Part shown: positions 1-8,509 of the stretch, one piece after another
Numbering within the stretch: position 1 is the first letter of the stretch
Layout: the number at the start of each line of letters is the position of its first letter
Source: Acidobacteriota bacterium
GTDB lineage: Bacteria > Acidobacteriota > Vicinamibacteria > Vicinamibacterales > CAVVIG01
Length of the DNA stretch: 64,000 bases
Assembly: GCA_003222395.1 (NCBI GenBank)
Contig: QHWB01000031.1
Span: 391,834 to 455,833 of the forward strand
Direction: 5' to 3'
Notes under the pieces: model-generated
Told to the model about the DNA's origin: nothing
What the model saw: the letters and a program-made list of their open reading frames with translations, nothing else
The model's database searches: none
Position numbers and translations under genes: made by a program

Positions 1-1680
1 CCGCTCTCGGATGGCGGCGTCGGCCCGCGCCTCGGCTTCTTCCAGCGCCTTCGTAGTCCGTGCTCGCTTCGCTTCGATCGCCTCGAGGCGCGATTCGACG
101 GCAGCGTGCATCCCCTGAACGGTCTTCTTTGCCGCCTCGAGCATCGCGGCGAGGCGCTCGCTCTCAGCGACGGCCGCCGAGGCGCGATCTTCGGCCTCGG
201 CGATGCGCGCGTCGGCGTCGGTGGAACGCACGCCGGCGTCTCTTGCGCGGGCATCGGCTTCGCTCGCACGCGCCTCCGCCTCGCCGGCCCGCGCGTCGAG
301 CTCGCCGATTCGAGCTTCCATCGACGATGCGCGCGCGTCCGCGTCGGCGATTCGCCGTTCGGCAGCCTCAGCACGAGCGTCGGCGTCCCTGGTTCGCGCG
401 TCGGCTTCCGCGATCCGCTGGTCCGCTTCGGCGGTCCGAGCATCTGCTTCGGACGTGCGCGCGCTCGATTCGGCCGCACGCGCGTCGGCTTCCTCAGCAT
501 GCGTCGCTGCTTTGGCCGCTTGCGCGTCGGCTTCAACCGCTCGCGCGTCGGCTTCGGCGGCACGTCCGCTCTCGTGCGCCGCACGCGCGTCGGCGTCGGC
601 CGCGCGGGCGTGCGCCTCCTTCAATTGCTTCTCGGCTTCCGCGCGCTCGGCTTCGATGTCCGCCAATCGCGTGTCGACGGCGATCTGAGCCACGGCGGCT
701 TCCTGCCGCGCCGATTCCGCCGCCGCCGCCATCGCATCGCGTTCGTTCGCGGCCTCCTCCGCGCGTTGTATGGCGGCGGCGTGCTGGCGTTCGAGATCCG
801 CGTAGCGCCGTTCGAGCGCGTCGGTCGCCGCGCGTCGGTACTCGTCATCCGCGGCGCGCGAGTCCGACAGCTGCGCGAGGGCATCCGATTTCACCTGAAG
901 CTCCGCTTCGAGCGCGACGGTGCGCTCGCGCTCGATTTGCAGCGTGAACTCCAGCTCCTCGATCTTGCGCGCATCGTCCTCGGCCTGGCGCACGTCGCCG
1001 GCAGACTGCTGCGCCGCCGCGAGCTGGCTTTCGAGCGCCGCGCGCGTCTCGGACAGCTGCGCGACCGCTTCACGCTGACGCGCGACGTCGGCGTCGAGCG
1101 CCGCGCTGCGCTCGCGCTCATGGCGGAGCGCGCGATCCATTTCTTCGAGTGCGTCGCGCGGACCGGCGCCCGCGGCCAGCGCCTGCTGAAGCGCCGCCTG
1201 CGCGCGCTCCAGCTCGCGCAGCGTGCGCGCGGCGGCCTCGCGCTCCTCGCCGAGCGTTCGCTGCTCGTCTTCGATTTCGTGGCGGAGCCGGGCGGAGGCC
1301 TTGCGCTCTCCCTCGAGCATCTTGCGCGCCTGGTCGAGATCGTGCTGCAGCGTCTGGATAGTGGAGCGCTCCGCTTCGAGCGCGCGCTGCGCGTCGGCGG
1401 CGGCTGCGGCCGCGCGATCCTGGGCATTCAGCTGTGCTTCGAGCGACGCGCGCGTCGCCGCCGCTTCGGCTTCCGCCGTCGCCACGCGCGCCAGCTCGAG
1501 CACGAGATTCTCGAGCGACGCGCGCGGGTCGGGATGCGCGAGCGCCCCCTCGAGCGCCGCGAGACGCGAGTCGAGCTCCGACCGCAGCGTGTCGAGCTCG
1601 CGCTGCGCGTTGGTCGCGAGATACTGTCTGACCAGTTGCGGCAAAGGTTCGGCTTTGGGCGGGGTGCGGCGATCGGTCAT
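1..1680 (-). CDS. Long alanine-rich heptad coiled-coil protein (3' end off window)
   Basis: The reading frame begins at an ATG at 1680 and stays open for 560 codons to the left edge, so the C-terminus is missing. The first 25 residues are basic and proline-containing. The rest is almost all Ala, Glu, Arg, Asp, Leu and Gln in coiled-coil arrangement. From about residue 360 to 492 the repeat is an exact seven-residue unit of the type AEADARA. No enzymatic motif, signal peptide or membrane segment is visible. It could be a cytoskeletal or SMC-like scaffold, but function is unknown. It is divergent from the PEGA gene, with only 27 bases between the two starts. Both other frames and the opposite strand also lack stops across much of this region, a by-product of the GC-rich repeat, so the frame was chosen by composition and start. 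Confidence 0.8.
   Translation of the reverse strand, partial: MTDRRTPPKAEPLPQLVRQYLATNAQRELDTLRSELDSRLAALEGALAHPDPRASLENLVLELARVATAEAEAAATRASLEAQLNAQDRAAAAAADAQRALEAERSTIQTLQHDLDQARKMLEGERKASARLRHEIEDEQRTLGEEREAAARTLRELERAQAALQQALAAGAGPRDALEEMDRALRHERERSAALDADVARQREAVAQLSETRAALESQLAAAQQSAGDVRQAEDDARKIEELEFTLQIERERTVALEAELQVKSDALAQLSDSRAADDEYRRAATDALERRYADLERQHAAAIQRAEEAANERDAMAAAAESARQEAAVAQIAVDTRLADIEAERAEAEKQLKEAHARAADADARAAHESGRAAEADARAVEADAQAAKAATHAEEADARAAESSARTSEADARTAEADQRIAEADARTRDADARAEAAERRIADADARASSMEARIGELDARAGEAEARASEADARARDAGVRSTDADARIAEAEDRASAAVAESERLAAMLEAAKKTVQGMHAAVESRLEAIEAKRARTTKALEEAEARADAAIRER
205..603 (-). repeat. Tandem 21-bp units encoding coiled-coil heptads
   Basis: About nineteen consecutive 21-base units, each resembling the minus-strand complement of GCGCGCGTCGGCGTC plus six variable bases, tile without gaps. 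Each encodes one seven-residue heptad such as AEADART or RDADARA. The units are diverged rather than identical, so this is an old tandem expansion inside the coding sequence. Confidence 0.85.
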
Positions 1681-1707
1681 CGCGTGAGGCGGAACCAATT
1701 ATAGTTT

Positions 1708-2763
1708 GTGGTTGTGTCTGCGCACGACAGCCCGTCCGGTCGAGACGCCGATCTGATCGCGGCCGCGCGAGCGGCGTCGGCGTGGGGTCGCGCGCGACGC
1801 TCGACGTGGACGAACCGACCGCTCGCGATTCCGTCGCCGCCGAGCGTCGTCGTCGCAGCTGCGGTGCCCGCGACCGTGCACATCGAGCCAGTGCCGCGAG
1901 CGACGACGGTGCCGAAGCCGCCACCGGCCGCTCCAATTCCACCGCAACCGTCTCTTGCCGGGCGAGTCGCGGACGTCGGTCGATCCCTCGGGCCGTCGGC
2001 CGCGAAGTGGCTCGTGCGCGCTGCCGGTGTTGCCGCATTGGGCGGCGCCGCGTACGTCGGATTGCCGTACTTGTCGAAGGCGCTCCAGACGCGACCGAAC
2101 CGGACGACGACGTCCGGATCGAAAAAGGGCGCCAAACCGGTCGCACCAGCGCGACCGGTCGGCACGCTCCACGTGGAGTCGACGCCTTCCGGTGCGCAGG
2201 TCATGGTCGATGGCAAACCGCGCGGCGTCTCTCCGGCGACGATCCCCGATCTGTCGCCTGGCCGGCACGAGATCGTGATCAGGAGCGTCGAAGGCACCGT
2301 GCGCCGAACCGTCTCGATCGCCGCTGGCGAGACGGCTGAAGTCAACGAGTCGATATTCTCCGGCTGGGTGGTCGTGTACGCGCCGTTCGAGGTGACGATC
2401 AGCGAAGGCGGGCGCGTCCTGCGGCCGGACGAGCGCAATCAGGTCATGCTGCCGCCCGGCGTTCACGAGCTTCGCGTGGCGAATCGGACGCTCGCGTACG
2501 AGTCGGGCCACCGCGTCGAGGTGAAGCCGGGCGAGGGTGCGACGCTCCGGATCACGCCGCCGCCCTCGACGCTCACCGTCACTGCAGCCGAAACCGCGGA
2601 AGTGTGGCTCGACAACGCCCGCATCGGCGACACGCCGGTGAGCGCCGCGCCGGTGCCGCTGGGCACGCACGAGCTCGTCGTCCGCCGCGCCGCCGGCGGC
2701 GAGCGCCGATACACGGTGACCATCGGCGCCGCGCCGTTCACGCTGAACGTCGATTTCCGGTAA
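1708..2763 (+). CDS. PEGA-repeat protein with one transmembrane segment
   Basis: A 351-residue protein. Residues 1-90 are rich in Pro and Ala. A single hydrophobic stretch near 103-122 (VRAAGVAALGGAAYVGLPYL) is likely a membrane anchor. A clear PEGA domain follows from about 152, with the landmarks STPSGAQVMVDGKPRG and LSPGRHEI. A second, diverged PEGA-like unit covers about 222-285 and a third about 287-350. PEGA domains are surface beta domains often linked to kinase or cell-envelope proteins; no kinase is present here. The start is a GTG at 1708, with in-frame GTG alternatives at 1711-1716. TATAGT lies at 1700-1705, so the message may be nearly leaderless. Function beyond an anchored beta-repeat protein is unknown. 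Confidence 0.8.
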   Translation: MVVSAHDSPSGRDADLIAAARAASAWGRARRSTWTNRPLAIPSPPSVVVAAAVPATVHIEPVPRATTVPKPPPAAPIPPQPSLAGRVADVGRSLGPSAAKWLVRAAGVAALGGAAYVGLPYLSKALQTRPNRTTTSGSKKGAKPVAPARPVGTLHVESTPSGAQVMVDGKPRGVSPATIPDLSPGRHEIVIRSVEGTVRRTVSIAAGETAEVNESIFSGWVVVYAPFEVTISEGGRVLRPDERNQVMLPPGVHELRVANRTLAYESGHRVEVKPGEGATLRITPPPSTLTVTAAETAEVWLDNARIGDTPVSAAPVPLGTHELVVRRAAGGERRYTVTIGAAPFTLNVDFR

Positions 2764-2924
2764 TCGACGAAACCTCGAAATTCATTTGCGGTCTTTGCGA
2801 TCTCTGCGTTTCTGATCGCTGGTGTCGATCCAACCGCGCGCCGTTCGACCAATCTGCAGCGGGAAGGAACTTGGCAACCTGACGGCCTTGCGCTTGCGGA
2901 CCGGAGATGCTGTGATCGGTCGCC

Positions 2925-4178
2925 GTGCCAGTGACCGACCCTCTGAACAACGTCCACGAGACGGTAAGCGCCGTTTACCTTTCCGATTCGCGCCGGGTGC
3001 TCGCGACGCTGATTCGCCTGCTCGGCGACTTCGATGCCGCCGAGGAAGCGCTGCACGAAGCGTTCAGGGCGGCGCTCGAACAATGGCCGCGCGAAGGGGT
3101 GCCGAAGAGTCCGCGCGCGTGGCTGGTCTCCACCGGACGCTTCAAGGCGATCGACGCGATGCGCCGCCGTGCCCGATTTGGCGCGCTCGAAGAAGCCGGC
3201 GACGCCGACATCGCGGTGATCGATACGGCGGCATGGGCCGACGAAGAGAGTGTCGAAGACGACCGCCTTCGTCTGATTTTCACCTGCTGCCATCCGGCGC
3301 TGGCGCCGGACGCGCAGATCGCGCTCACGCTGCGCGAGGTGTGCGGTCTGACGACGGAGGAGATTGCGCGCGCGTTTCTGACGCCGGCGCCGACGCTGGC
3401 TCAGCGAATCGTGCGCGCGAAAGGCAAAATCCGCGACGCGCGGATTCCGTACGAAGTGCCCGCACGCAGCGATCTGCCCGAGCGGCTCGACGCCGTGCTG
3501 CGCGTGATCTATCTCGTCTTCAACGAGGGATACGCGGCGTCCTCTGGCGCGACGCTGACGCGGCATGATGTGTCGGCTGAAGCGATTCGTCTGGGGCGGC
3601 TGCTCGTCGATCTGCTGCCCGAGCCCGAAGCGAAGGGCCTGCTGGCGTTGATGCTCCTGCACGATTCACGGCGCGCGGCGCGAACGTCGGCGTCCGGCGA
3701 GCTGATTCTGCTCGAAGAGCAGGATCGCGCGCTGTGGAACCGCGATCAGATTGGCGAGGGGATCCGGCTCGTCGAACAGGCGTTGTCGTCGCGGCGTTTC
3801 GGTCTGTACACAATTCAGGCGGCGATCGCAGCGGTGCACGCCGAGGCGCCGAGCGCCGACGCGACCGACTGGGCCGAGATCGTCGGGCTCTACGACGCGC
3901 TGCTCGGATTCGACGCGTCACCCGTCATCGAGCTGAATCGAGCGGTGGCGCTCGCGATGCGGGACGGCCCGGCCGCGGGCCTCGCGATCATCGACCGAAT
4001 CCTGGCGCGCGGCGATCTCGCCGACTACCGTCTCGCCCACGCGGCGCGCGCCGAGTTGTGCCGGCGTCTTGGAAGAACCGCGGACGCCCGCGGCTCGTTC
4101 GAGCGCGCGCTCGCGCTGACGCGACAGGAACCGGAGCGGCGCTTTCTCGAACGTCGGATCGCCGGGCTCGGAGGCTGA
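2925..4178 (+). CDS. ECF sigma factor with C-terminal TPR-like (DUF6596) domain
   Basis: A 417-residue sigma-70 family protein. Region 2 occupies about residues 15-90 ([19 protein letters not shown], then a [18 protein letters not shown] helix). Region 4 is at about 125-170, with a helix-turn-helix in [18 protein letters not shown]. Residues 180-415 form the long helical extension (DUF6596, TPR-like) typical of the ECF42 group, where it is needed for activity. In that group the gene is usually paired with a DGPF/YCII-domain gene, and one follows here after two bases. There is no anti-sigma factor nearby, consistent with ECF42. The start is a GTG at 2925, with another at 2931; no strong Shine-Dalgarno decides between them. 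Confidence 0.92.
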   Translation: MPVTDPLNNVHETVSAVYLSDSRRVLATLIRLLGDFDAAEEALHEAFRAALEQWPREGVPKSPRAWLVSTGRFKAIDAMRRRARFGALEEAGDADIAVIDTAAWADEESVEDDRLRLIFTCCHPALAPDAQIALTLREVCGLTTEEIARAFLTPAPTLAQRIVRAKGKIRDARIPYEVPARSDLPERLDAVLRVIYLVFNEGYAASSGATLTRHDVSAEAIRLGRLLVDLLPEPEAKGLLALMLLHDSRRAARTSASGELILLEEQDRALWNRDQIGEGIRLVEQALSSRRFGLYTIQAAIAAVHAEAPSADATDWAEIVGLYDALLGFDASPVIELNRAVALAMRDGPAAGLAIIDRILARGDLADYRLAHAARAELCRRLGRTADARGSFERALALTRQEPERRFLERRIAGLGG

Positions 4179-4180
4179 TC

Positions 4181-4525
4181 ATGGGGACGTCAATGAAATA
4201 CCTGTGCCTCGTGTACATGGAACCACAGAAACTGCACGCGGTGCCCGACAGCGAATGCGCCGCCTGCGGCGCCGGGATGCGGAGCCGCGGGGTGCTGATC
4301 GCGGCCGAAGCGCTTCAACCCGTCGACACCGCCACGACGGTGCGAGTGCGCAACGGGCGGGTGTCGGTGACCGACGGTCCGTTCGCGGAAACGAAGGAGC
4401 AGCTCGCAGGTTTTTATCTGATCGAAGCGAAGGACCTGAACGAGGCGATCCAGACGGCCGCGAAGATTCCGCCGGCGCGCGAAGGCAGCGTCGAGGTCCG
4501 GCCCGTCAGGGAACTGAATCCGTAA
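4181..4525 (+). CDS. DGPF (YCII-related) domain protein
   Basis: A 114-residue protein with the family signature VTDGPFAETKEQLAGFYLIE around residues 65-84 and an N-terminal MKYLCLVYMEP strand. YCII-related ferredoxin-like proteins of this type are routinely encoded next to ECF42 sigma factors; their biochemical role is unsettled. It starts two bases after the sigma-factor stop, and GGAG within the end of that gene serves as ribosome site, so the two are one transcript. A second ATG at 4193 gives the more usual MKYLC start. Two cysteines (CAACG, near residues 25-29) replace the more common residues of this loop and could bind metal, which is only a guess. Confidence 0.9.
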   Translation: MGTSMKYLCLVYMEPQKLHAVPDSECAACGAGMRSRGVLIAAEALQPVDTATTVRVRNGRVSVTDGPFAETKEQLAGFYLIEAKDLNEAIQTAAKIPPAREGSVEVRPVRELNP

Positions 4526-4597
4526 CCGCGATCTCGGGTCGGAGGACGCCAGTGCTGAAGAAAATCGCGATCGTGAGGTAGACTCTCGCGCGTCAGG

Positions 4598-5422
4598 ATG
4601 AAGAAGCCGATCGCGACCATCGGCGCCGCAACCAGCCTCGCCCTGCTGACGATCGGGATGGGCGCCGGCCTCGCGCAGGCGCAGCGCGGCGCGACGCCGC
4701 CGCGTGCTTCGGCGGTCGACCCCGCTTCCACGTACAACGGGCCGCGCACCCCCGACCGCAAGCCCGATCTGAATGGCATCTGGCAGGCTCTCGGCACCGC
4801 CCACTGGAACATCGAAGCCCATTCGGCGAGCGAGGGTGTTCCCGCGGGGTTCGGTGTCGTGGAAGGTGGCACCATCCCCTACCAGCCGTGGGCGCTGGCC
4901 AAGCGAAACGAGAACTTTCAGAACCGGCTCATGGCCGATCCGCTCAGGAAGTGCTACATGCCCGGCGTGCCGCGCGCCATGTATCTTCCGTTTCCCTTTG
5001 AAATCACGCAGACGCCGAACCACATCGGGATCGCGTACGAATTCGCTCACGCCACGCGTACGATCTTCCTGGACGGGACGGCGCACCTCGACGATCTGGA
5101 CTTCTGGATGGGCGACGCGCGCGGAAAGTGGCAAGGCGACACGCTGGTCGTCGACACCGTGAGCCTGGGCGACAAGACCTGGTTCGACGGGGCAGGAAAC
5201 TTCCACAGCGACGCGCTTAAGGTCGTCGAACGCTTCACGCCGATGGACGCGACCCACGTCAATTACGAGGCGACGATCGACGATGCCAAGGTGTTCACGC
5301 GACCGTGGAAATTGAGCATGATCATCTATCGGCGCCTCGAGAAGAACCTCGAACTGCTCGATTACGAGTGCGCGGAACACGTGTACGAGAAGCTGTTCAA
5401 GAAGCGAGGCGGTCAGCCATGA
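4598..5422 (+). CDS. Secreted protein A of a duplicated three-gene module
   Basis: A 274-residue protein with a cleavable signal peptide (residues 1-30, ending around GAGLAQAQ). The mature part carries the landmarks PDLNGIWQALG, CYMPGVPRAMYLPFPFEI, DTLVVDTVSLGDKTWFD and YEATIDDAKVFTRPWK. I do not recognise an enzyme family, but the same fold is seen in the protein at 16740-17546, with clear similarity along the whole length. Its stop overlaps the start of the next gene in an ATGA, implying translational coupling with gene B and probably the DUF6152 gene. Such proteins recur in Acidobacteriota as secreted hypotheticals. Function unknown. Confidence 0.85.
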   Translation: MKKPIATIGAATSLALLTIGMGAGLAQAQRGATPPRASAVDPASTYNGPRTPDRKPDLNGIWQALGTAHWNIEAHSASEGVPAGFGVVEGGTIPYQPWALAKRNENFQNRLMADPLRKCYMPGVPRAMYLPFPFEITQTPNHIGIAYEFAHATRTIFLDGTAHLDDLDFWMGDARGKWQGDTLVVDTVSLGDKTWFDGAGNFHSDALKVVERFTPMDATHVNYEATIDDAKVFTRPWKLSMIIYRRLEKNLELLDYECAEHVYEKLFKKRGGQP

Positions 5423-6435
5423 GGACGTCGATCACCATTGCGGGTCCGCTGCTTGCCGTTCTGTTTCTGCCTGGTGCCGGCGGCGCGCAGGATGGACGCG
5501 GCGCTCCGCCTGCGGGACGCGGCGTCGCGCCAAACGCGAACTATCCGCCCTACGCGCGCCCGGTCAGCGCATATTCGCCGCCGCGGACCGCCGACGGTCA
5601 GCCGGACATCTCCGGCCTTTACGTTGCCATCCCGCTGCCTCGCGGCATCGAGACGCCGCTGGTGCCGATGGCGAACCGCGCGCCGAACCGCGCGAACAGC
5701 GAGTTTTCCTACAGCCTCAACGAGCGTCCGAAGCTGCCTGAGGGAGCGATCGCGCGGCCGGTGGGTGTGGATCCGGCAGACGGCAAGATCCCGCTGACGC
5801 CCGAGGCGCTGGCCCGGCGCAAGGACATCATCGCGAACCAAGGAAAGATCGAGTACCTCGACGGTCGCGTCCTGTGCCTCGCCCCCGGCGTGCCGCGTAC
5901 GACCATTTCGGCGCCGGTCGTCGGCTATCAAATCTTCCAGAAGCCCGGCTACGTGGTCATCTTCTACGAGCAGAACCACCTGTATCGGACGATCCCGCTC
6001 GACGGACGTCCGCCGCTCGATCCGAACATCCGCAAGGCCATGGGCGTGTCGCGCGGCCGTTGGGAAGGGAACGTCCTCGTCGTCGAAGTGACGAACTTCA
6101 CCAACAATCTCAGTAACAACTGGGTGATCGGCGCGGTCTCCGCGACACCCGGCGTTCCCGCGGAATCGCTGACGACCGGTCACGGCATTCCCCACAGCGA
6201 ACTGTATCGGGTGACCGAACGCTATACGCCAATCGACGCGAACACGATTCACTACGAAGCCAGAATCGACGATCCAAAGGTGTTCACCCAGCCGTGGACC
6301 ATCGCGTACTACGCGTTCGCGCGCGCGCCGAAGAACTATGTGCCGGTCGAATATGCGTGCTTCGAAGGAAACGACAAGAATCTGCTGCTGATGACGAACA
6401 CCGACATCAGCGGCATTCGCGTCGACGTGCCCTAG
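5419..6435 (+). CDS. Secreted protein B of a duplicated three-gene module
   Basis: A 338-residue protein. The ATG at 5419 overlaps the stop of the upstream gene by four bases. A signal peptide covers residues 1-22 (LLAVLFLPGAGGAQ). The mature part shares the layout of gene A: TADGQPDISGLY near the N-terminus, CLAPGVPRT in the middle, GRWEGNVLVVEVTNF and YEARIDDPKVFTQPW near the C-terminus. A and B therefore look like distant relatives as well as neighbours. The matching gene in the inverted module is 15683-16717. No catalytic motif was recognised and the role is unknown; export to the periplasm or surface is inferred from the signal peptide. Confidence 0.85.
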   Translation: MRTSITIAGPLLAVLFLPGAGGAQDGRGAPPAGRGVAPNANYPPYARPVSAYSPPRTADGQPDISGLYVAIPLPRGIETPLVPMANRAPNRANSEFSYSLNERPKLPEGAIARPVGVDPADGKIPLTPEALARRKDIIANQGKIEYLDGRVLCLAPGVPRTTISAPVVGYQIFQKPGYVVIFYEQNHLYRTIPLDGRPPLDPNIRKAMGVSRGRWEGNVLVVEVTNFTNNLSNNWVIGAVSATPGVPAESLTTGHGIPHSELYRVTERYTPIDANTIHYEARIDDPKVFTQPWTIAYYAFARAPKNYVPVEYACFEGNDKNLLLMTNTDISGIRVDVP

Positions 6436-6446
6436 GAGTGAGGTCG

Positions 6447-6842
6447 ATGGACAAGAAACGAACCGTCGCGGCGGCGAGTCTCTGGCTGATGGGGTTGACC
6501 GCGGCGGCCGGCGCGCACCATGCGTTTTCGGCCGAATTCGATCAGGACAAGCCGGTCGTGCTCGAGGGCGCGCTCACGAAAGCGGACTGGACGAATCCGC
6601 ACGCGTGGATCTACATCGATGTCAAAGGTCCCGACGGCAAGGTCGTGAACTGGGCGATCGAGATGGGACCGCCCAACGCGCTGCTGCGTCGCGGCTGGAA
6701 GAAGAGCTCGATGCAGTACGGCGCGGTCATCAAGGTCGAGGGGTTCGCCGCGAAGAACGGCAAGGAGTTCGCGAACGCCACGAACATCACGCTGCCTGAC
6801 GGCACGAAGATCTTCGCAGGCACCGACGAGCCTCTGAAGTAG
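6447..6842 (+). CDS. DUF6152 family secreted protein
   Basis: A 131-residue protein that begins with a signal peptide ending near AAAGA and then shows the family signature HHAFSAEFDQDKPV, WTNPHAWIYIDV and KVVNWAIEMGPPNALLRRGW. DUF6152 proteins are small periplasmic beta-rich proteins of unknown function, abundant in Acidobacteriota and Proteobacteria. It begins 11 bases after gene B, with AGGAG-like bases at 6434-6438, so it closes the A-B-DUF6152 operon. A decayed copy lies at 15345-15669 in the same relative position of the second module. Confidence 0.9.
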   Translation: MDKKRTVAAASLWLMGLTAAAGAHHAFSAEFDQDKPVVLEGALTKADWTNPHAWIYIDVKGPDGKVVNWAIEMGPPNALLRRGWKKSSMQYGAVIKVEGFAAKNGKEFANATNITLPDGTKIFAGTDEPLK

Positions 6843-6872
6843 CGCAGGCCTCAGAGGTCTGCCAACCGCAGC

Positions 6873-6891
6873 GGCAGCCGTGAGGGCTGCC
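6873..6891. terminator. Hairpin between convergent genes
   Basis: GGCAGCC, a five-base loop, then GGCTGCC: a perfect seven-base-pair stem in the short gap between convergent genes. There is no T-run on either side, so it may be a Rho-assisted or bidirectional terminator, or just a REP-like element. A similar stem occurs at 56819-56838. Confidence 0.45.
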
Positions 6892-8496
6892 CTAAGGCGT
6901 TACCGCAATCTGTAACTCAGCCCCGAAGAGCATCGTCCGGTCGTTGTCGCGAGCGGCCCATTTGAGCAGCGTCCGGACGTCCCGCTGAACGATACCGTCG
7001 AACGCCGTCCGCCCGTTCACCACGACCGTGATCGCCCGATTCAGATCGAATTGATCCGGCGACAGCAGCAGCGTGAGCGCCGCAACGCCTCTGCTCGTCG
7101 CGTCGATCCTGTTTCCGGTGCGAACCAGATCGACACGTCCGGATTCGCGCTGCCGCGGAAACATCGCGTCGGATTCGCCCGGCAGCACAGTCGGCGCGTA
7201 CCGGCCGGACACGCGCACCGATTCGCCGCCGCGATCGACGGTGAGCAACAGAGGTCGCCCCGACGGATAGCCGCGAAGAAGTTCCGCGACGTCGGTGCCG
7301 GGAGATTCGGGTTGGTTGTTGATTGTGAGAACGATGTCTCCCGTTCGGAGGCCGATCTGCTCGGCGTTCGATCCGTTGACGACGCGATTGATGCGCGTGC
7401 CGCTCCCGCGGATTCCGAAGTCGAGGGCAGGACGCGTCAACATCCTGTTCACGTCGGGCATCGAACGCTCGTCTTTGGCTCCTGCCGCGGCCGTCGCCCG
7501 CTCCCGCTCGGCGCCGAGCCGTTCGATGACGACCCAATGCGCCCGGCTCGGGATGTTCGGCGGTCCGCTCTCCCAGCTCAGCGCGTCCGGCAGCGGCCGC
7601 CGTGGATGATCGGCCACGAACCGCTCGAACGAATCCTTGATCTCGGGCCACCACGACGTGTCGTGCGCCGCGGCGGGTTGCGGGCGATAGACGAGCTCGA
7701 CGCCATGACTTTTCAAGTGCTCGACATACGGATCGACAACGCTGGTGGGATACATCGGATCGCGCCCGCCGTTGACGACGAACAGCGGCTTGTTCAGCAG
7801 GTTGTTGGGAAAGAGATCGCCGTCGGCTTCAGCCGTTTCGCTCTTCAGGACCATGATGAAGCCGTTGAGCGGCAGGAAGCTCGCGAACGGCGTCGTTTCC
7901 CGCATCGCCGTGTAATAGGCGCCGGTTCCGCCGTCGGAGACACCGGACAACACGACACGGTTCTCGTCGACGTTGTACGTCCGCTTCACCACATCGAGAA
8001 TCGCACGAAGGTTGTCGATCTGGCGGCCGCTCCACCACGGTGCGTCTCTCCAGGCGTACGGCACGACGTAGATCTGTTCGGCGCCAGGCAGGCGGGCGTT
8101 CGATCCGGAGCGAGGCGACGTGTTGGCCTCGATGCGGCCGACGCCGCCATGGAGCTGGACGCGGACCTGGTATTTGCGTGCCGGGTCGTAGCTCTCCGGA
8201 ACGTCGAGCGTGTAGAAGTACTCACCACCCTCGCTGCGATAGCTCCCCTGCACGACTCCTCGGCGCACGTCGCGCGAGTAGACGCGGCCCTGCCTGAGGC
8301 GAGCGAACGCCTCGTCGAATCCGACTCCGCTCGCGACGATCTGATCGGAGGCGTCGGCGGCTTCGCGCGCAGTACGAGCGTGAAAGAACGTCGAGAATGC
8401 GGCGGCATCGCCCGCAGCGGCCGGTCCGGACGCCTGATTGGCAGACAGCGCGACCGTGACAATCGCCACGAGAACCGACGCCAGGAACCGAATCAT
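6892..8496 (-). CDS. Secreted esterase-like alpha/beta hydrolase with C-terminal PDZ domain
   Basis: A 534-residue protein with a signal peptide at 1-22. Residues 95-310 form an alpha/beta hydrolase of the esterase type. The nucleophile elbow GVSDGG has Ser187, with likely partners Asp246 (NGGRDPMYP) and His278 (AAAHDTSWW). A PDZ domain covers about 355-425 (INRVVNGSNAEQIGLRTGDI). The last 100 residues resemble no family I know. The ATG at 8496 has AGG seven bases upstream and follows the cytochrome gene by 13 bases, so it ends the redox operon. Substrate unknown; location is probably periplasmic or outer-membrane-associated. Confidence 0.85.
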   Translation of the reverse strand: MIRFLASVLVAIVTVALSANQASGPAAAGDAAAFSTFFHARTAREAADASDQIVASGVGFDEAFARLRQGRVYSRDVRRGVVQGSYRSEGGEYFYTLDVPESYDPARKYQVRVQLHGGVGRIEANTSPRSGSNARLPGAEQIYVVPYAWRDAPWWSGRQIDNLRAILDVVKRTYNVDENRVVLSGVSDGGTGAYYTAMRETTPFASFLPLNGFIMVLKSETAEADGDLFPNNLLNKPLFVVNGGRDPMYPTSVVDPYVEHLKSHGVELVYRPQPAAAHDTSWWPEIKDSFERFVADHPRRPLPDALSWESGPPNIPSRAHWVVIERLGAERERATAAAGAKDERSMPDVNRMLTRPALDFGIRGSGTRINRVVNGSNAEQIGLRTGDIVLTINNQPESPGTDVAELLRGYPSGRPLLLTVDRGGESVRVSGRYAPTVLPGESDAMFPRQRESGRVDLVRTGNRIDATSRGVAALTLLLSPDQFDLNRAITVVVNGRTAFDGIVQRDVRTLLKWAARDNDRTMLFGAELQIAVTP

Positions 8497-8509
8497 CAAT
8501 CTACCTGCC

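Noticed and set aside
106..1704. A 532-codon open frame on the plus strand across the coiled-coil gene
   Set aside because: The minus-strand frame has a uniform Ala/Glu/Arg heptad pattern and a clear ATG. The plus-strand frame has Arg/Gly/Phe-rich random-like composition and is only open because the repeat lacks stop codons.
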